Assembly: GCA_013398615.1 (NCBI GenBank)
Contig: VZSR01003807.1
Coordinates: forward strand, 16,570,237 to 16,634,236
Origin: Brachypodius melanocephalos
Taxonomy: Eukaryota; Chordata; Aves; Passeriformes; Pycnonotidae
Length of the DNA stretch: 64,000 nucleotides
Reading direction: 5' to 3'
Shown: positions 58,301-63,930 of the stretch, piece after piece
Position numbering within the stretch: position 1 is the stretch's first letter
Layout: every line of letters begins with the position of its first letter
Translations under genes and position numbers: made by a program
The notes under the pieces: model-generated
The model's database searches: none
The model's input: only the letters and a program-made list of their open reading frames with translations
What the model was told of the DNA's origin: nothing

Positions 58301-61190
58301 TACTGATACTAATTCTTTGGTGCTGACCATCTCACAAATTGTCACATAAAATTTACAATGGTAGAATCATTTCCATCTTTTCCCATTCATAACTGATTTA
58401 ATCTGCATTTGTGGAATTCAGCAGTCTTAACATTTAAATGCATGCATGAGTAATAAAAAATGAGATTTTTTTGCTATCCATGTCATCATAACTTTACTGT
58501 CTCCTTCAATCTCCTTCAATCTCCTTAACCCTTCTATTGCCCCTAATGGTCCCTGTTTCTGACCTCTCCTTACAATTTTGTAGAGGAATATAAGGTGAAA
58601 ATTTTAGGTAGGGAAGCAGCATTCTGTGTGTAAAATAGGTCTGTAAAATTGCTCTTCACTTGTGATGAGGGAAGTGAGCAATTCCCTTATTCTTTCAGTT
58701 CATTTGTTTTCTGTTCATGCTTTTTTTGCTCAGAGTTCACTAGGACAGATTTTTGTTCATAGGGCATAGGAAATAAGTAAGAAATTGTACTTGATATTTT
58801 CATATTCAGGGTAGAAAGCAGGCTTCTAGTAGTTTATTATATGTAGTATGCATGGTCCTGATGATTGTTAGTACTCTTTTTCATTAAAGTATAGCTGTAC
58901 TGAATCTCACTGTCAAATAGATTTATTATGTGAAATAGAATGTAAAGTATTTTTGCAGATATTTATAAATTTGTAAATCCAAATGCTTATTGCTAAACAA
59001 AAGAAATTTAAAAGAAGAAAAGAAAAAAGAAAAAATGGAGTGATCAAAGCAAAACTTTGCAGTGTCTTTTTGTATTAAATTTTTCCTTGGATAAAGCTGT
59101 CATACTGTTGAAGTATTTATTCAAACACATATGCTTCATGAGCACACAGAGAATGGGATCTGAAGGTGGTGTAACAATTCTGTGAAAGTGACTGTATGAA
59201 GTTTTTTTTCCCTTTTGCTTCACAAGCAAATTGCTTATAAAACTAACAGCTGCTGTTTTGAAGCTAATCTTAGTGAATTGAATGTTCTTAACCATTTCTG
59301 CAATCCCACAGTCCTTTATCTTGCCTCTCCTGCTGCTTTCCCACCACCCCTGATCCCATTAGCAAAACTTGAGGCAGCCTCAGCTTTTACCAAAGTGCAG
59401 CTTTGGTTTCAGCTGCTTTTCTGCAAGAGGAAGTGAATGTTGCGCTTTTTTCTCTGTGGCATGGTTGTGATAAAGCTGTGGTGTTCTTATCTCTCTTTTA
59501 GGTAGTGGCTCTTTATGACTACACAGCGCATCGATCAGATGAGCTAACCATCCATCGCAGTGACATTATCCAAGTGTTATACAAAGATAATGATAACTGG
59601 TGGTTTGGCAGCCTAGCAAATGGACAGCAAGGCTATTTTCCAGCTAATTATGTGGCTGGTGAAAGTAAGTTTACTGCTGTCTTCCTGGTATACCGGTATG
59701 GGTCTAACTGATGCACCAAGATTTTACCGTGCTGTTCTGCTTATTGTTCTGAAGATAGGAGTTTCTGTAGTACACATGTATGGCATAATGATGACTTATT
59801 GTGGTGCAAAAATTGTGTAGAGTTAGCTAACCACTGCACTTGGTTAAACATTTCAGCTTATGGAATAAGTCAGCTTGTTACTGCCTTAATTATCTGTCAG
59901 CTGGATTGATCCCTTGTCTCTTCTAATACAGAGCCACCTAACTCAGGCCCCAGCTTGGCAATGTTTTAGGACACATCAGAGCATTTCGCAAGCATCTTGG
60001 GGTTTTTTCTTAGGCAATTTCCATTAAATCTAGCTTTTGTACAAACTCTTATTTTTTCCCCTGCTCGAATGGAGAATGTTCAGTTCCCAAATATCTGGAT
60101 CTCAGTATGAAGTTTTTTAAGAACAGTAATGGTTAAATCGCACATCTGAGCATTGAACTTGCTACCAGGTCCTTTTCTTTAAAACAGTTTTGATTTAACT
60201 GATACAGATAAACCTAGATAAATTTGAACAAATAACATAGGAAGCATCCTACTTTGTGCACTGCTGTAAATATGCTCAGTGTGCTGGCAGTTGTAAATAT
60301 TCAGCTTGTAGACACAGCATATAGTTACACACTACAAGAAATTCATTTGCCTTCCTAAACTATCAAACTATCAGTTATACTGGTATTTAGAAATCTTTTA
60401 ACCCAAAATTTCTCAAGACGGTTTTCCCCATCTTTTAGTTCCTCCCTATGTCTTTAAAATGAAATCTAGTATTTAAGCCTCTTTCCTAAAAAACACTTGA
60501 ACATAACACTGTGCTCACTTGATGAGGTTAATTAAAGGTAGATTTACTATGCCCTTCCCTACTGTCCTCTCCTTGTACATGCTGTGCGTTTTGCCCTGTC
60601 TTTCCTCCTTGGAAGATAACCCAGAGAGAAGTCTGAAGGAAGAGTCTTCAGTGAGGGCCTTAAAAATAGTCTGGAAAACAAAAAATGACAAAAAAAAACC
60701 CCCTAAACACAATTTTTGAGGTAGTTGTCCAACTGTGAAAAACATATCTGATAAATAATTTGCTATTGCAGTTGATGGTCATCTTACTAAATCAAAAGAA
60801 ATCTCTAAAATACATCAGCTGCTTCCTCATAGTATGGGCTTTGTTCTTAGGTAAATGTTTGAATGCTTTTATACAATAACCAATGTATAAACCACATTTA
60901 AATCTCAAATTGCTAGTATAAATAAAGGTTTATGGGAGAAATCTTCATAAATTCTCACACAACATTTGCCTTCAAACATTTTTGACCTGTTTTCGTTCAC
61001 ATCCTGGTTTTGGCTAGATTGTAATGTCATGGTGATTCACAAATTCTTTCATAGCTCTAATAATGGCGAATTATGGTTCCTCTTTGCAGAAGAATATGAA
61101 GAACAAGCTTCAGGATTAGTACCAGATTCTGCTCCTCTCCTACCAAAAGGTCCAACAGAAGCAGAGGAAGGTTCTCTGACACTAGATAAG
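456..61190 (+). CDS. AHI1: AHI1 (jouberin), partial spliced coding region, 19 exons
   Basis: Joining the 19 exons gives 893 in-frame codons without a stop. The order is a lysine-rich basic patch, the conserved pre-WD40 domain, seven WD40-type blades, a variable linker and an SH3 domain. This order, and near-identical peptides in the WD40 and SH3 parts, match vertebrate AHI1 as I recall the human protein (about 1,196 residues). AHI1 is known as a scaffold at the ciliary transition zone and basal body; it binds nephrocystin-1 and beta-catenin and is mutated in Joubert syndrome. Splice phases are compatible at all 18 junctions. The N-terminal part lies before the window and the C-terminal end is not established. 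The exon model is read by eye, not from transcripts. Confidence 0.95.
617..916 (+). other. AHI1: AHI1 intron 1
   Basis: A 300-bp AT-rich intron with no recognisable repeat. Open frames that run into it from exon 1 end at once and have no family resemblance. Confidence 0.8.
917..1130 (+). CDS. AHI1: AHI1 exon 2: acidic stretch and start of pre-WD40 domain
   Basis: The acceptor is AATTTCTAG and the donor ATAG|GTGACT. Residues 55-81 are acidic and low in hydrophobics. From residue 82 the sequence DDLVLGVYIHR begins the highly conserved domain before the WD40 propeller, and it continues with a beta-rich HPVVKIHIVD segment. This pattern of strands resembles a C2-type beta sandwich; that fold is my inference, not something the sequence proves. 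The exon ends two bases into a serine codon (AG|C). Confidence 0.95.
1131..2030 (+). other. AHI1: AHI1 intron 2
   Basis: A 900-bp intron holding one CR1 fragment (1355-1540) and a short alternating TATATATA stretch near 1278. The rest is unremarkable AT-rich sequence. Confidence 0.8.
1355..1540 (+). mobile_element. CR1 LINE 3'-end fragment (sense)
   Basis: The fragment shows the CR1 3' signature in sense orientation: a segment reading AGGAAGTGTTTGGACAATGC, then the GGCACATGATGTGACTCTTGG block, GGGCCAGGAGCTGGACTTGATGATCC, and a decayed ATTCTGTG repeat at the end. It is closely related to the copy at 12100-12290 and to the opposite-strand copy at 22271-22810. Short frames on either strand are shadows of this repeat. 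Confidence 0.9.
2031..2220 (+). CDS. AHI1: AHI1 exon 3: pre-WD40 domain
   Basis: The acceptor is CGAACAG and the donor GAG|GTAAGA. Residues 126-137 are a charged Ser/Glu/Lys loop, longer in acidic residues than the human counterpart. After it come HILPIMTQPCDF and a DWEEQVIFNE motif, both very close to human AHI1, then the strand VILFFE. The exon ends on a codon boundary (phase 0). Confidence 0.96.
2221..3703 (+). other. AHI1: AHI1 intron 3
   Basis: A 1.5-kb AT-rich intron with one CR1 fragment (3139-3280). I see nothing else that can be named. Confidence 0.8.
3139..3280 (+). mobile_element. CR1 LINE 3'-end fragment (sense)
   Basis: The sequence GGAAGTGTTCAAGGCCAGGT, then GGATGGGGCTTTGAGCAGCC and TGATCTTTGAAGGTTCCTCC, is the classic sense 3' end of CR1. 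The terminal ATTCTATG-like repeat is decayed (CTGTTCTCTGACTGATG). It is truncated at the 5' side, as CR1 copies nearly always are. Confidence 0.92.
3704..3799 (+). CDS. AHI1: AHI1 exon 4: pre-WD40 domain
   Basis: A 96-bp phase 0-0 exon between TTCTAG and AAG|GTACTG, encoding residues 189-220. The middle (residues 191-210) diverges strongly from human, but the end, RKICWAFLK, is nearly the same as human RKIAWAFLK, which fixes the identity. Because it starts and ends in phase 0, skipping it would keep the frame. Confidence 0.93.
3800..5152 (+). other. AHI1: AHI1 intron 4
   Basis: A 1.35-kb intron without a recognised repeat. The part from about 4220 to 4850 is less AT-rich and holds several short open frames on both strands. 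None resembles a known family and none has flanking splice signals that fit the gene. Confidence 0.7.
5153..5338 (+). CDS. AHI1: AHI1 exon 5: pre-WD40 domain
   Basis: A 186-bp phase 0-0 exon between CCTTCCAG and CAT|GTAAGT (a consensus donor), residues 221-282. It carries LRLQLYYPP, then a VVEVYDWWAKCPRN motif and YPSTLYVTVKGLK, all very close to human AHI1. This is the most conserved part of the pre-WD40 domain; the alternating hydrophobic strands fit a beta-sandwich. Confidence 0.97.
5339..6252 (+). other. AHI1: AHI1 intron 5
   Basis: A 914-bp AT-rich intron, no repeat recognised. A 143-codon open frame on the minus strand (5696-6127) is the longest in the window, but it has no family resemblance and I treat it as chance. 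Confidence 0.75.
6253..6393 (+). CDS. AHI1: AHI1 exon 6: variable loop leading into the WD40 propeller
   Basis: A 141-bp phase 0-0 exon (residues 283-329) between GCCTTAAG and CAG|GTGAAG. Residues 285-316 are a charged, Gln/Glu/Ser-rich linker that differs greatly from human. The end, KWSRLPGQ, matches the human KWKRLPGQ that leads into the first blade. Confidence 0.94.
6394..7382 (+). other. AHI1: AHI1 intron 6
   Basis: A 989-bp AT-rich intron; no repeat or other feature recognised. It ends in a purine-containing, weak polypyrimidine stretch before the acceptor. Confidence 0.75.
7383..7515 (+). CDS. AHI1: AHI1 exon 7: WD40 blade 1
   Basis: The exon starts after GAAAAGCCAG and ends GCTT|GTAAGT, with residues 330-373 plus one base of the next codon. 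ACRIPNKHLFSL is identical to human AHI1, followed by a GCFC..FSHDGR..AAACA pattern that is the first WD40 blade. The poor pyrimidine tract and the competing AG four bases upstream of the used one (7376-7378 area) would shift the frame if used; conservation supports the start chosen here. Confidence 0.95.
7516..8504 (+). other. AHI1: AHI1 intron 7
   Basis: A 989-bp AT-rich intron in which I see no repeat or RNA gene. Confidence 0.75.
8505..8628 (+). CDS. AHI1: AHI1 exon 8: WD40 blade 2
   Basis: A 124-bp exon between CTCCCTAG and CAG|GTCAGT. Residues 374-414 hold the end of blade 1 (LYEIPSG) and the GH dipeptide (388-389) of blade 2, with YDLCWSKD and the SSDGT turn that precedes the blade-ending tryptophan in the next exon. 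All match human AHI1 closely. It ends two bases into an arginine codon. Confidence 0.97.
8629..10776 (+). other. AHI1: AHI1 intron 8
   Basis: A 2.1-kb AT-rich intron. I see only homopolymer runs (for example the T run near 9483), no transposon and no RNA gene. Confidence 0.75.
10777..11006 (+). CDS. AHI1: AHI1 exon 9: WD40 blades 2 end, 3 and 4 start
   Basis: At 230 bp this is the longest exon found. It begins after CCTTTTAG and ends AAG|GTATGT. Residues 416-418 (MWK) finish blade 2. Blade 3 runs from about 426 with PHPSFVYTAKYHP and closes at IRIW (458-461). Blade 4 starts with LDGHKSFIN (GH at 478-479) and continues in exon 10. The segment between blades 3 and 4 (462-474) is variable compared with human. 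Confidence 0.97.
11007..11787 (+). other. AHI1: AHI1 intron 9
   Basis: A 781-bp intron holding a CR1 fragment (11111-11270) and a short AATAAAG repeat of three units near 11372. The remainder is plain AT-rich sequence. Confidence 0.8.
11111..11270 (+). mobile_element. CR1 LINE 3'-end fragment (sense)
   Basis: GTTTTCAAGGCCATGTTGG, GGAAGGTGTCCCTCCCCATT, and GATGATTTTTAAGGTCTCTT followed by CAACCCAAATCAG are diagnostic CR1 3'-end blocks in sense orientation. The tail (TCTATGACTCTTTGAT) is the decayed terminal repeat. Confidence 0.94.
11788..11891 (+). CDS. AHI1: AHI1 exon 10: WD40 blade 4
   Basis: A 104-bp exon between TTTCTCAG and AAG|GTAAAC. GHYMFSGDSSG leads to the blade-ending IIVWD (504-508), a canonical WD dipeptide. 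The end, HWKIN, starts blade 5 and matches human HWTIN. Phase 1 in, phase 0 out. Confidence 0.97.
11892..12681 (+). other. AHI1: AHI1 intron 10
   Basis: A 790-bp intron with one sense CR1 fragment (12100-12290); nothing else recognised. Confidence 0.8.
12100..12290 (+). mobile_element. CR1 LINE 3'-end fragment (sense)
   Basis: GGTTGGGCACTGAAACAGGC, GGCACATGGTGTGATTCTTG, GGGCTGTCCTGTGTAGGGCC and a terminal ATTCTGTGATTCTGTAATTT show a sense CR1 3' end of the same subfamily as 1355-1540. The tail keeps the two direct ATTCTGTG-type units, so the 3' end is intact. Confidence 0.94.
12682..12800 (+). CDS. AHI1: AHI1 exon 11: WD40 blade 5
   Basis: A 119-bp exon (residues 527-565 plus two bases) after CTTCTGTAG. 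LEVHPNGRRLLIH and KDSTLRIMDLR match human blade 5, which lacks the usual tryptophan in both species. The donor is AGAAT|GTTAGT, a non-standard context (T at -1, T at +3), but the split codon AT|C and the human sequence (DLRIL) support it. Confidence 0.95.
13375..13680 (-). mobile_element. CR1 LINE fragment (antisense), decayed
   Basis: In reversed CR1 order one sees CCAGTTCAACCC, TTTTTAATATCTTGGAGGATG, TTCATTCACCCTCAAAATAAA, TTTATGTCCATTCCCCCTCG and TCCTTTCATTGGGTGAGAG, ending near ATGTTGATAAGATGCAC. These correspond block by block to the antisense CR1 3' region. It is more diverged than the other copies, so the borders are approximate. Confidence 0.78.
13766..13902 (+). mobile_element. CR1 LINE 3'-end fragment (sense)
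   Basis: ATCCTGGGAGGTATTTAAAA, TGTGTAGATGTGGCCCTTAG, GGTACATGGTTTAGTAGTGG and GACTTAATGATCTTGAAGGT are the diagnostic last blocks of sense CR1. It stands some 85 bp from an antisense copy, so the two form an imperfect inverted pair. Confidence 0.93.
15823..15953 (+). CDS. AHI1: AHI1 exon 12: WD40 blade 6
   Basis: A 131-bp exon between CTTTCTTTAG and ACAG|GTAACT. NYREKIHSTLTPCGTFLF is the same as human AHI1, followed by GSEDGKAYVWNPETG, whose VW (604-605) ends blade 6. The strict conservation marks a functionally constrained face of the propeller. Confidence 0.98.
15954..17246 (+). other. AHI1: AHI1 intron 12
   Basis: A 1.3-kb AT-rich intron, no repeat or other feature recognised. Confidence 0.75.
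17247..17387 (+). CDS. AHI1: AHI1 exon 13: WD40 blade 7
   Basis: A 141-bp exon after CTTCTGCAG, residues 610-656 plus one base. DQVAIYSEL is followed by SPLRDVAFHP, MVSFCAFGQN and ILVYIYD, the last blade as in human. The donor AAAG|GTAAAG gives the junction YDHK-VAQQEAE, parallel to human YDFH-VAQQEAE. A second, stronger donor lies exactly 30 bp downstream in frame (see findings). Confidence 0.96.
17388..19246 (+). other. AHI1: AHI1 intron 13
   Basis: A 1.86-kb AT-rich intron with an alternative in-frame donor near its start (17418) and a short ATATATATATATG run near 18372. No transposon recognised. Confidence 0.75.
19247..19449 (+). CDS. AHI1: AHI1 exon 14: start of the WD40-SH3 linker
   Basis: A 203-bp exon between TGTTTCCAG and ACG|GTAAGT. 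It starts VAQQEAEL, as in human VAQQEAEM, then 45 residues of poorly conserved Ser/Pro/Phe-containing sequence, and ends MQKVKQKLDSVT, parallel to human MQLVKQRLETVT. The ends are conserved and the middle is free, as expected of a flexible linker. Phase 0 out. Confidence 0.95.
19925..20175 (+). repeat. Purine-rich low-complexity block
   Basis: About 250 bp in which the + strand is dominated by A and G. Short words recur: ACAGGAG near 19935, 19997 and 20050, and GATGTGAAGA near 20009 and 20035. It looks like a degenerate minisatellite or simple repeat. An open frame on the complementary strand is a by-product of the composition (rich in Phe, Leu, Ser, His). Confidence 0.6.
22271..22810 (-). 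mobile_element. CR1 LINE 3' region, 540 bp (antisense)
   Basis: It begins with CACAGAATCATAGAATATGT, the inverted terminal repeat of CR1, followed by TTGGAAGGAACCCCCAGACA, the GTGCTGCACCAATCCCAAGA block, AGCCTGTTCCAGTGCCCAAC, GGCCATTCCCTTGGGCCCTG and TCTCCTCAGGCTGAACAGAC, and fades at CCAGTGCAGAGTAGTCCTG. This is the longest and best preserved CR1 3' end in the window and the same subfamily as 1355-1540 and 12100-12290. Confidence 0.96.
23582..23681. other. Assembly gap (100 N)
   Basis: Exactly 100 N, the usual placeholder for a gap of unknown length. The flanks are richer in G and C than the intron around them, and a perfect 9-bp hairpin sits 50 bp to the right. The gap lies in intron 14, so a small exon could be hidden in it. 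Confidence 0.98.
25552..25767 (+). repeat. Tandem duplication, two copies offset by 119 bp
   Basis: The segment starting TTTTACTGTGTGAGGATTTT at 25552 recurs at 25671 as TTTTACTGTGTATGGGTTTT. Both go on with CTGATTG(T/C)TTCTTTAATTTT, then CAGT(T/C)TTACCAT and CTTTCTTG(C/T)CAT, for about 97 bp each. The differences are mostly transitions, so the duplication is not recent. Confidence 0.85.
26068..26407 (+). mobile_element. CR1 LINE 3'-end fragment (sense), 340 bp
   Basis: CTGAAAGGAGGTTGTGGCAA, GGTGGGGGTTTGCCACTTCT, AACAAGTGACAGGATGAGAG, GGAAATGGCCCCAAGATTC, AAGAATTTCTTCGCTGAAAG and GGTTGGACTCGATGATCTTC follow in the order of the CR1 3' region. The tail is the decayed terminal repeat (AATGATTCTTTG). 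Confidence 0.96.
30349..30466 (+). CDS. AHI1: AHI1 exon 15: WD40-SH3 linker
   Basis: A 118-bp exon between CCTATTACAG and AGTG|GTAAGT (a consensus donor). It must be read in phase 0 after exon 14, and only that frame is open across it; both others contain stops. The peptide has an SNLLLPAPSSLSPHSKL stretch that resembles human NLSFTSPPAVSSQQSKL in the same linker. The rest is Pro/Ser/Leu-rich and not conserved. It ends one base into a glycine codon. Confidence 0.85.
33050..33745 (-). mobile_element. CR1 LINE, antisense, 3' end joined to reverse-transcriptase segment
   Basis: From left to right: 33060-33200 is the antisense CR1 3' region (GGTTTTGAATATCTCTAAGG, then ATGGAGACTCCAAAACATCT). After a decayed stretch, 33270-33745 is the antisense of the reverse-transcriptase core. 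On the minus strand the segment near 33400-33440 reads a DDLDD motif and then the catalytic FADD. The sequence usually found between the two parts is missing, so the copy has an internal deletion or is two insertions. Stops and frameshifts make it a dead copy. Confidence 0.92.
34269..34317. repeat. 49-T homopolymer tract
   Basis: Forty-nine T in a row (with a single C before and after it inside a longer T-rich stretch 34264-34322). On the minus strand it is a poly(A) run. Frames reading through it give artificial poly-Phe or poly-Lys peptides. The true length may be misassembled or vary between individuals. Confidence 0.97.
35927..35948. repeat. Perfect short hairpin
   Basis: AAGATGGCA and TGCCATCTT form a perfect 9-bp inverted repeat around a GCGT loop in intron 15. 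No function is apparent. Confidence 0.6.
46648..46920 (-). mobile_element. CR1 LINE 3'-end fragment (antisense)
   Basis: It starts ATCACAGAATCACAGCATTG, then TTTAGGTTGGAAAAGGCC, CTAGACCATGGCACTGAGTG, GAACACTTCCAGGGATGGTG, ACTCCACCATGTCCCTGGGC, AGCTCATTCCAATGCTTAAC and TTCTTCTTGTCCTGTCACTA: the standard antisense CR1 3' end in order. The right border is approximate. Confidence 0.96.
51840..51898 (+). CDS. AHI1: AHI1 exon 16: small linker exon (59 bp)
   Basis: Strong signals on both sides: TTTTCTTTTCACAG and AAG|GTAAGG. Exon 15 leaves phase 1, and in exactly that phase the exon is open (starting GCFSPVGNP and ending GRLQK), while the two other frames have stops. It leaves phase 0, as the next exon needs. 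I cannot align the peptide with the human linker, so the call rests on splice signals and phase alone. Confidence 0.62.
51899..57239 (+). other. AHI1: AHI1 intron 16
   Basis: A 5.3-kb intron. No CR1 copy is clear. The stretch 53940-54270 is less AT-rich and has a short palindrome (CTGGGGTTCACCCCAG near 54245); 55230-55470 is G-rich. Open frames of 127 codons (minus, 53872-54255) and 118 codons (plus, 54738-55094) have no family resemblance. Confidence 0.7.
57240..57305 (+). CDS. AHI1: AHI1 exon 17: small linker exon (66 bp)
   Basis: The exon lies between TTACTCTTCTAG and GAGACA|GTAAGT (a consensus donor). Phase 0 is the frame required and the only one open: NDDSLTALGVGGG, then a CPPGQET end that leads straight into VVALYDY of the SH3 exon. 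Human has a linker of similar length ending APT before VVALYDY. The evidence is splice signals, phase and position. Confidence 0.68.
57306..59501 (+). other. AHI1: AHI1 intron 17
   Basis: A 2.2-kb AT-rich intron. It includes a small tandem repeat, CTCCTTCAAT in nearly three units (58501-58527), and A-rich runs near 59010. No transposon recognised. Confidence 0.75.
59502..59664 (+). CDS. AHI1: AHI1 exon 18: SH3 domain
   Basis: A 163-bp exon between TCTCTTTTAG and GAAA|GTAAGT that encodes the whole SH3 domain (residues 806-859). All signature elements are present: ALYDY at the start, the acidic-loop DELTIHRSD, the WW pair that binds ligand, a GQQGYFP turn and the PANYV end. In human AHI1, as I recall it, the last motif reads PANHV, so the bird has the more canonical tyrosine. 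SH3 domains bind proline-rich peptides; AHI1's recruits partners at the ciliary base. Confidence 0.98.
59665..61089 (+). other. AHI1: AHI1 intron 18
   Basis: A 1.4-kb AT-rich intron. I see no repeat or gene in it. Confidence 0.75.
61090..61190 (+). CDS. AHI1: AHI1 exon 19: start of the C-terminal tail
   Basis: A 101-bp exon between CTCTTTGCAG and AAG|GTAATA. It takes phase 1 from the SH3 exon and leaves phase 0. The peptide (residues 860-893) is acidic with EYEEQ at the start and a proline-containing APLLPKGPTE in the middle. Human has a comparable Glu/Pro/Ser-rich tail (SPPLSPEEK) at this place, without close identity. The frame continues into exons not identified here. Confidence 0.85.
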
Positions 61191-62033
61191 GTAATAATTT
61201 GAGAAGGAAGGACTCTGTAACTAGTGGTAGATTGCCTTTTGTGTGCCACAGGAATTGTATTAATTTTTAATCTTTTATGTAAAAAATTCTTATGTGTAAA
61301 TCTCATTCCAGGCAAACAGGTGTATTTTCAGCAGAAGTTTAATATTTATCTTGTGTGGAATCAGCTGTCCCATCATGTGGCAATTAAATATCCTGCTTAC
61401 TTTCACCATGGTAATGGGTGGCAAATCTCCTATTGACTCCAAGTTTACAGAAGTTATGTGTGTATAAGCATCCCTGTTTCTCTGGTTTTTGTTAGAATAT
61501 ACAGTATGTACAGAAGAACAAAGAAACAGGACCTGACTTTTAGTCCAGGAAGAAACATACATTTGATTTTTATGGATTGGGGGCTTTTTCCCCTGAATTT
61601 TAGATATTCCACTATATGCAAAGGAGGCCAATTGACTTTCACTTCTCCAGGAGATTAGAAACTTTGCATGCTTGTGTTTCCCTCCTGTGAAATAAGACTG
61701 ATGATTGTCTTAAAACATGGGATATCTTCTAGAAAAAAAATAAATTAATTCAGCAACTGTTAGAATTTCAGAAATTTTTATTTCAAAATGTTTGTAGCAT
61801 TAATAAGTGTACTTTCCACAACTACTTGTTTACTGAAATGGTACTAAAAAAACTACTTTGAAAGTGTTGTTCAGATTTCTTTCAAATTATTTGACTTTTC
61901 CATGTATTTTTCCAAAATTAGTTTTAATATTTTGTGTCTGATTTGCAAGACTCTAAGCATATTCTGTGTTGCTTAGTTACAACTTTTGGGGACTTCTCAG
62001 ATGATTCATCTAATCTTGGCTCCACAGTGTATA

Positions 62034-62100
62034 CAATCATAGAATTATTTAGGCTGGAAAAGACATTGCTGTATTCAAGGTTAAAACACTCAAGACTATT
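62034..62100 (-). mobile_element. CR1 LINE 3'-terminal fragment (antisense), short
   Basis: ACAATCATAGAATTATTTAG followed by GCTGGAAAAGACATTGCTG corresponds to the inverted terminal repeat and the last block of CR1. Only about 65 bp can be followed, so the copy is either very short or strongly decayed beyond 62100. Confidence 0.75.
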
Positions 62101-63879
62101 TCTACTGACCTTTTTTATGCAGCTTCTTTTTTTAGTAGGTGTATATAGAGAGGTAGCATTTAATAAATTATTGAGTACAGATTACTCATTTGGCAATCTT
62201 GTTGAAGCCAGCTGTCTTCTTGAAGTCAACTGCTATAAATCAAATTACTAAGTGTTTTGTTCCTAGCTGTACTTGGAAAAGGGAATTAATCACTACACTA
62301 AATAGTAGCAATTAATCTGAAGTATCCTTTACCTCTTTGTAGCTGAGAAATTCCTAGCCAAACCATTGTCCAGGAAGGACAAGGGTGTGCTACTTCCAGG
62401 TACTTCTGTAAAGGCAGACTAGAATAAGTGTAGGAAAAATTACATTACTGAAGATTTCTTTAATTTATTGTCTATGTGGCTAGAGGCAAGGAGGGCACCC
62501 CAGAGGATGTTGTTGTAATCACCCAGTTTCACTCATACCTGGATTAGAAGAGAGAGAAGCATTGAGATACCTATTGTTATTAGATTTTTTGGTCATTGTT
62601 ATGCACATATTTTTTCTGTTTTGATCTGGTAGGAATCGAGTCAATTTACTATATCACAATACTTCTATGTACACCAACTACTGTTACTAACATTTGCAAC
62701 CCATATTTGTTATTCAGCTTTGTCAGAAGCAACATTTGATTAGTTTTGATTGCCTAGAATTTCTCAAGTGTCTATGGCTGACCTATTTTTTCTAACACTA
62801 GTTTTTGTATTACTAGTACTACTTGTTTTAGTAACACTGAGTTTTAATAATATTTACTTTAAATGCTCTTTACTTGAATTCTGCTTGTACCTTGAGTTAA
62901 ATTAACTGCGTATTTAATAATTAGTTGGGATTTTGTGGTAGTCTTAATAGTACTTAGAGACATAAGAAAGACATAATGAATCAAATGTACATAACAGTCC
63001 AAAACCAAGCAAATGCATTGTTTTTCATCTTGCACAGCAGCTAAGGGCAGACAAAATCATACTGAGTCTAGAAGAAAGTTATGAAACAGGTCCTGGAAAA
63101 AATTATACAAGGGGTTATACATACTAGATTAAACCAGCAAAGAATAGCAGTGGAGAGAGTGTACAAAGTACTACCTGATGTAAAGTCAATGCTCTCTTCT
63201 TTCTTTTACTTTTCTTTCCTTCTGCTGTTAAACGAGATCAGGGAGCATTGAGCTGGAATGGAACACATCTACTATTGGTAGAAGGAAATTTTTGTTTAGT
63301 TGCCCTGGTGAACTCACCTACTACAAGACGTTCTTAAATGTGTGTGCTTAGGGACTAATTGCTTTAATAACACCTTTTAGGCTGAGGTAATGGCTGAGAT
63401 TTCAAAAACATGGGAATGACTGGGAAATATGATGTGGAGGATTTTTTTTAAATTTCAAGTCACATCAGCGCCGTATAAACTATCAAGAAGATAGTGAGTT
63501 GAACCAAATAATGAATCAAATCTCTGTAAGACTTTTGATGCCTTGAAGTGTAATAGGTTTGTAAAAGCTGCAGAGTTCTGCATAGAAGAAACAACTTGTC
63601 ATTCCGCTGTTTGTCAGAATGAATGAAAGTTTTATAGGGCTTTGACTTTAGGCAATACCAGAGACTTCTGAGACAGAACTGCTAAGATGACCACTGAGGG
63701 GGCTCATCGGTTATGGCAGTTCCTGTCTTGCAGCAGTGACACAGCAACTTTTCTTCCTATTCCTTTCATTTTTTTTTCAGTACAAGACCTGATGAAGGGA
63801 AATACCAATTTCCTTTATACGGGAAATAAGAAAAAACATTACTTTGTAAAAACTTGTGTTGTGTTGGGGTTTTGCTTGT

Positions 63880-63930
63880 TTGGCTTTTTGGTTTTTTTTT
63901 TTTTTTTTTGTTTTGTTTTTGTTTTTTTTC
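63880..63930. repeat. T-rich low-complexity run
   Basis: An 18-T run (63892-63909) continues as TTTTGTTTTTG and eight more T. Frames crossing it give poly-Phe or poly-Lys artefacts. Confidence 0.9.
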
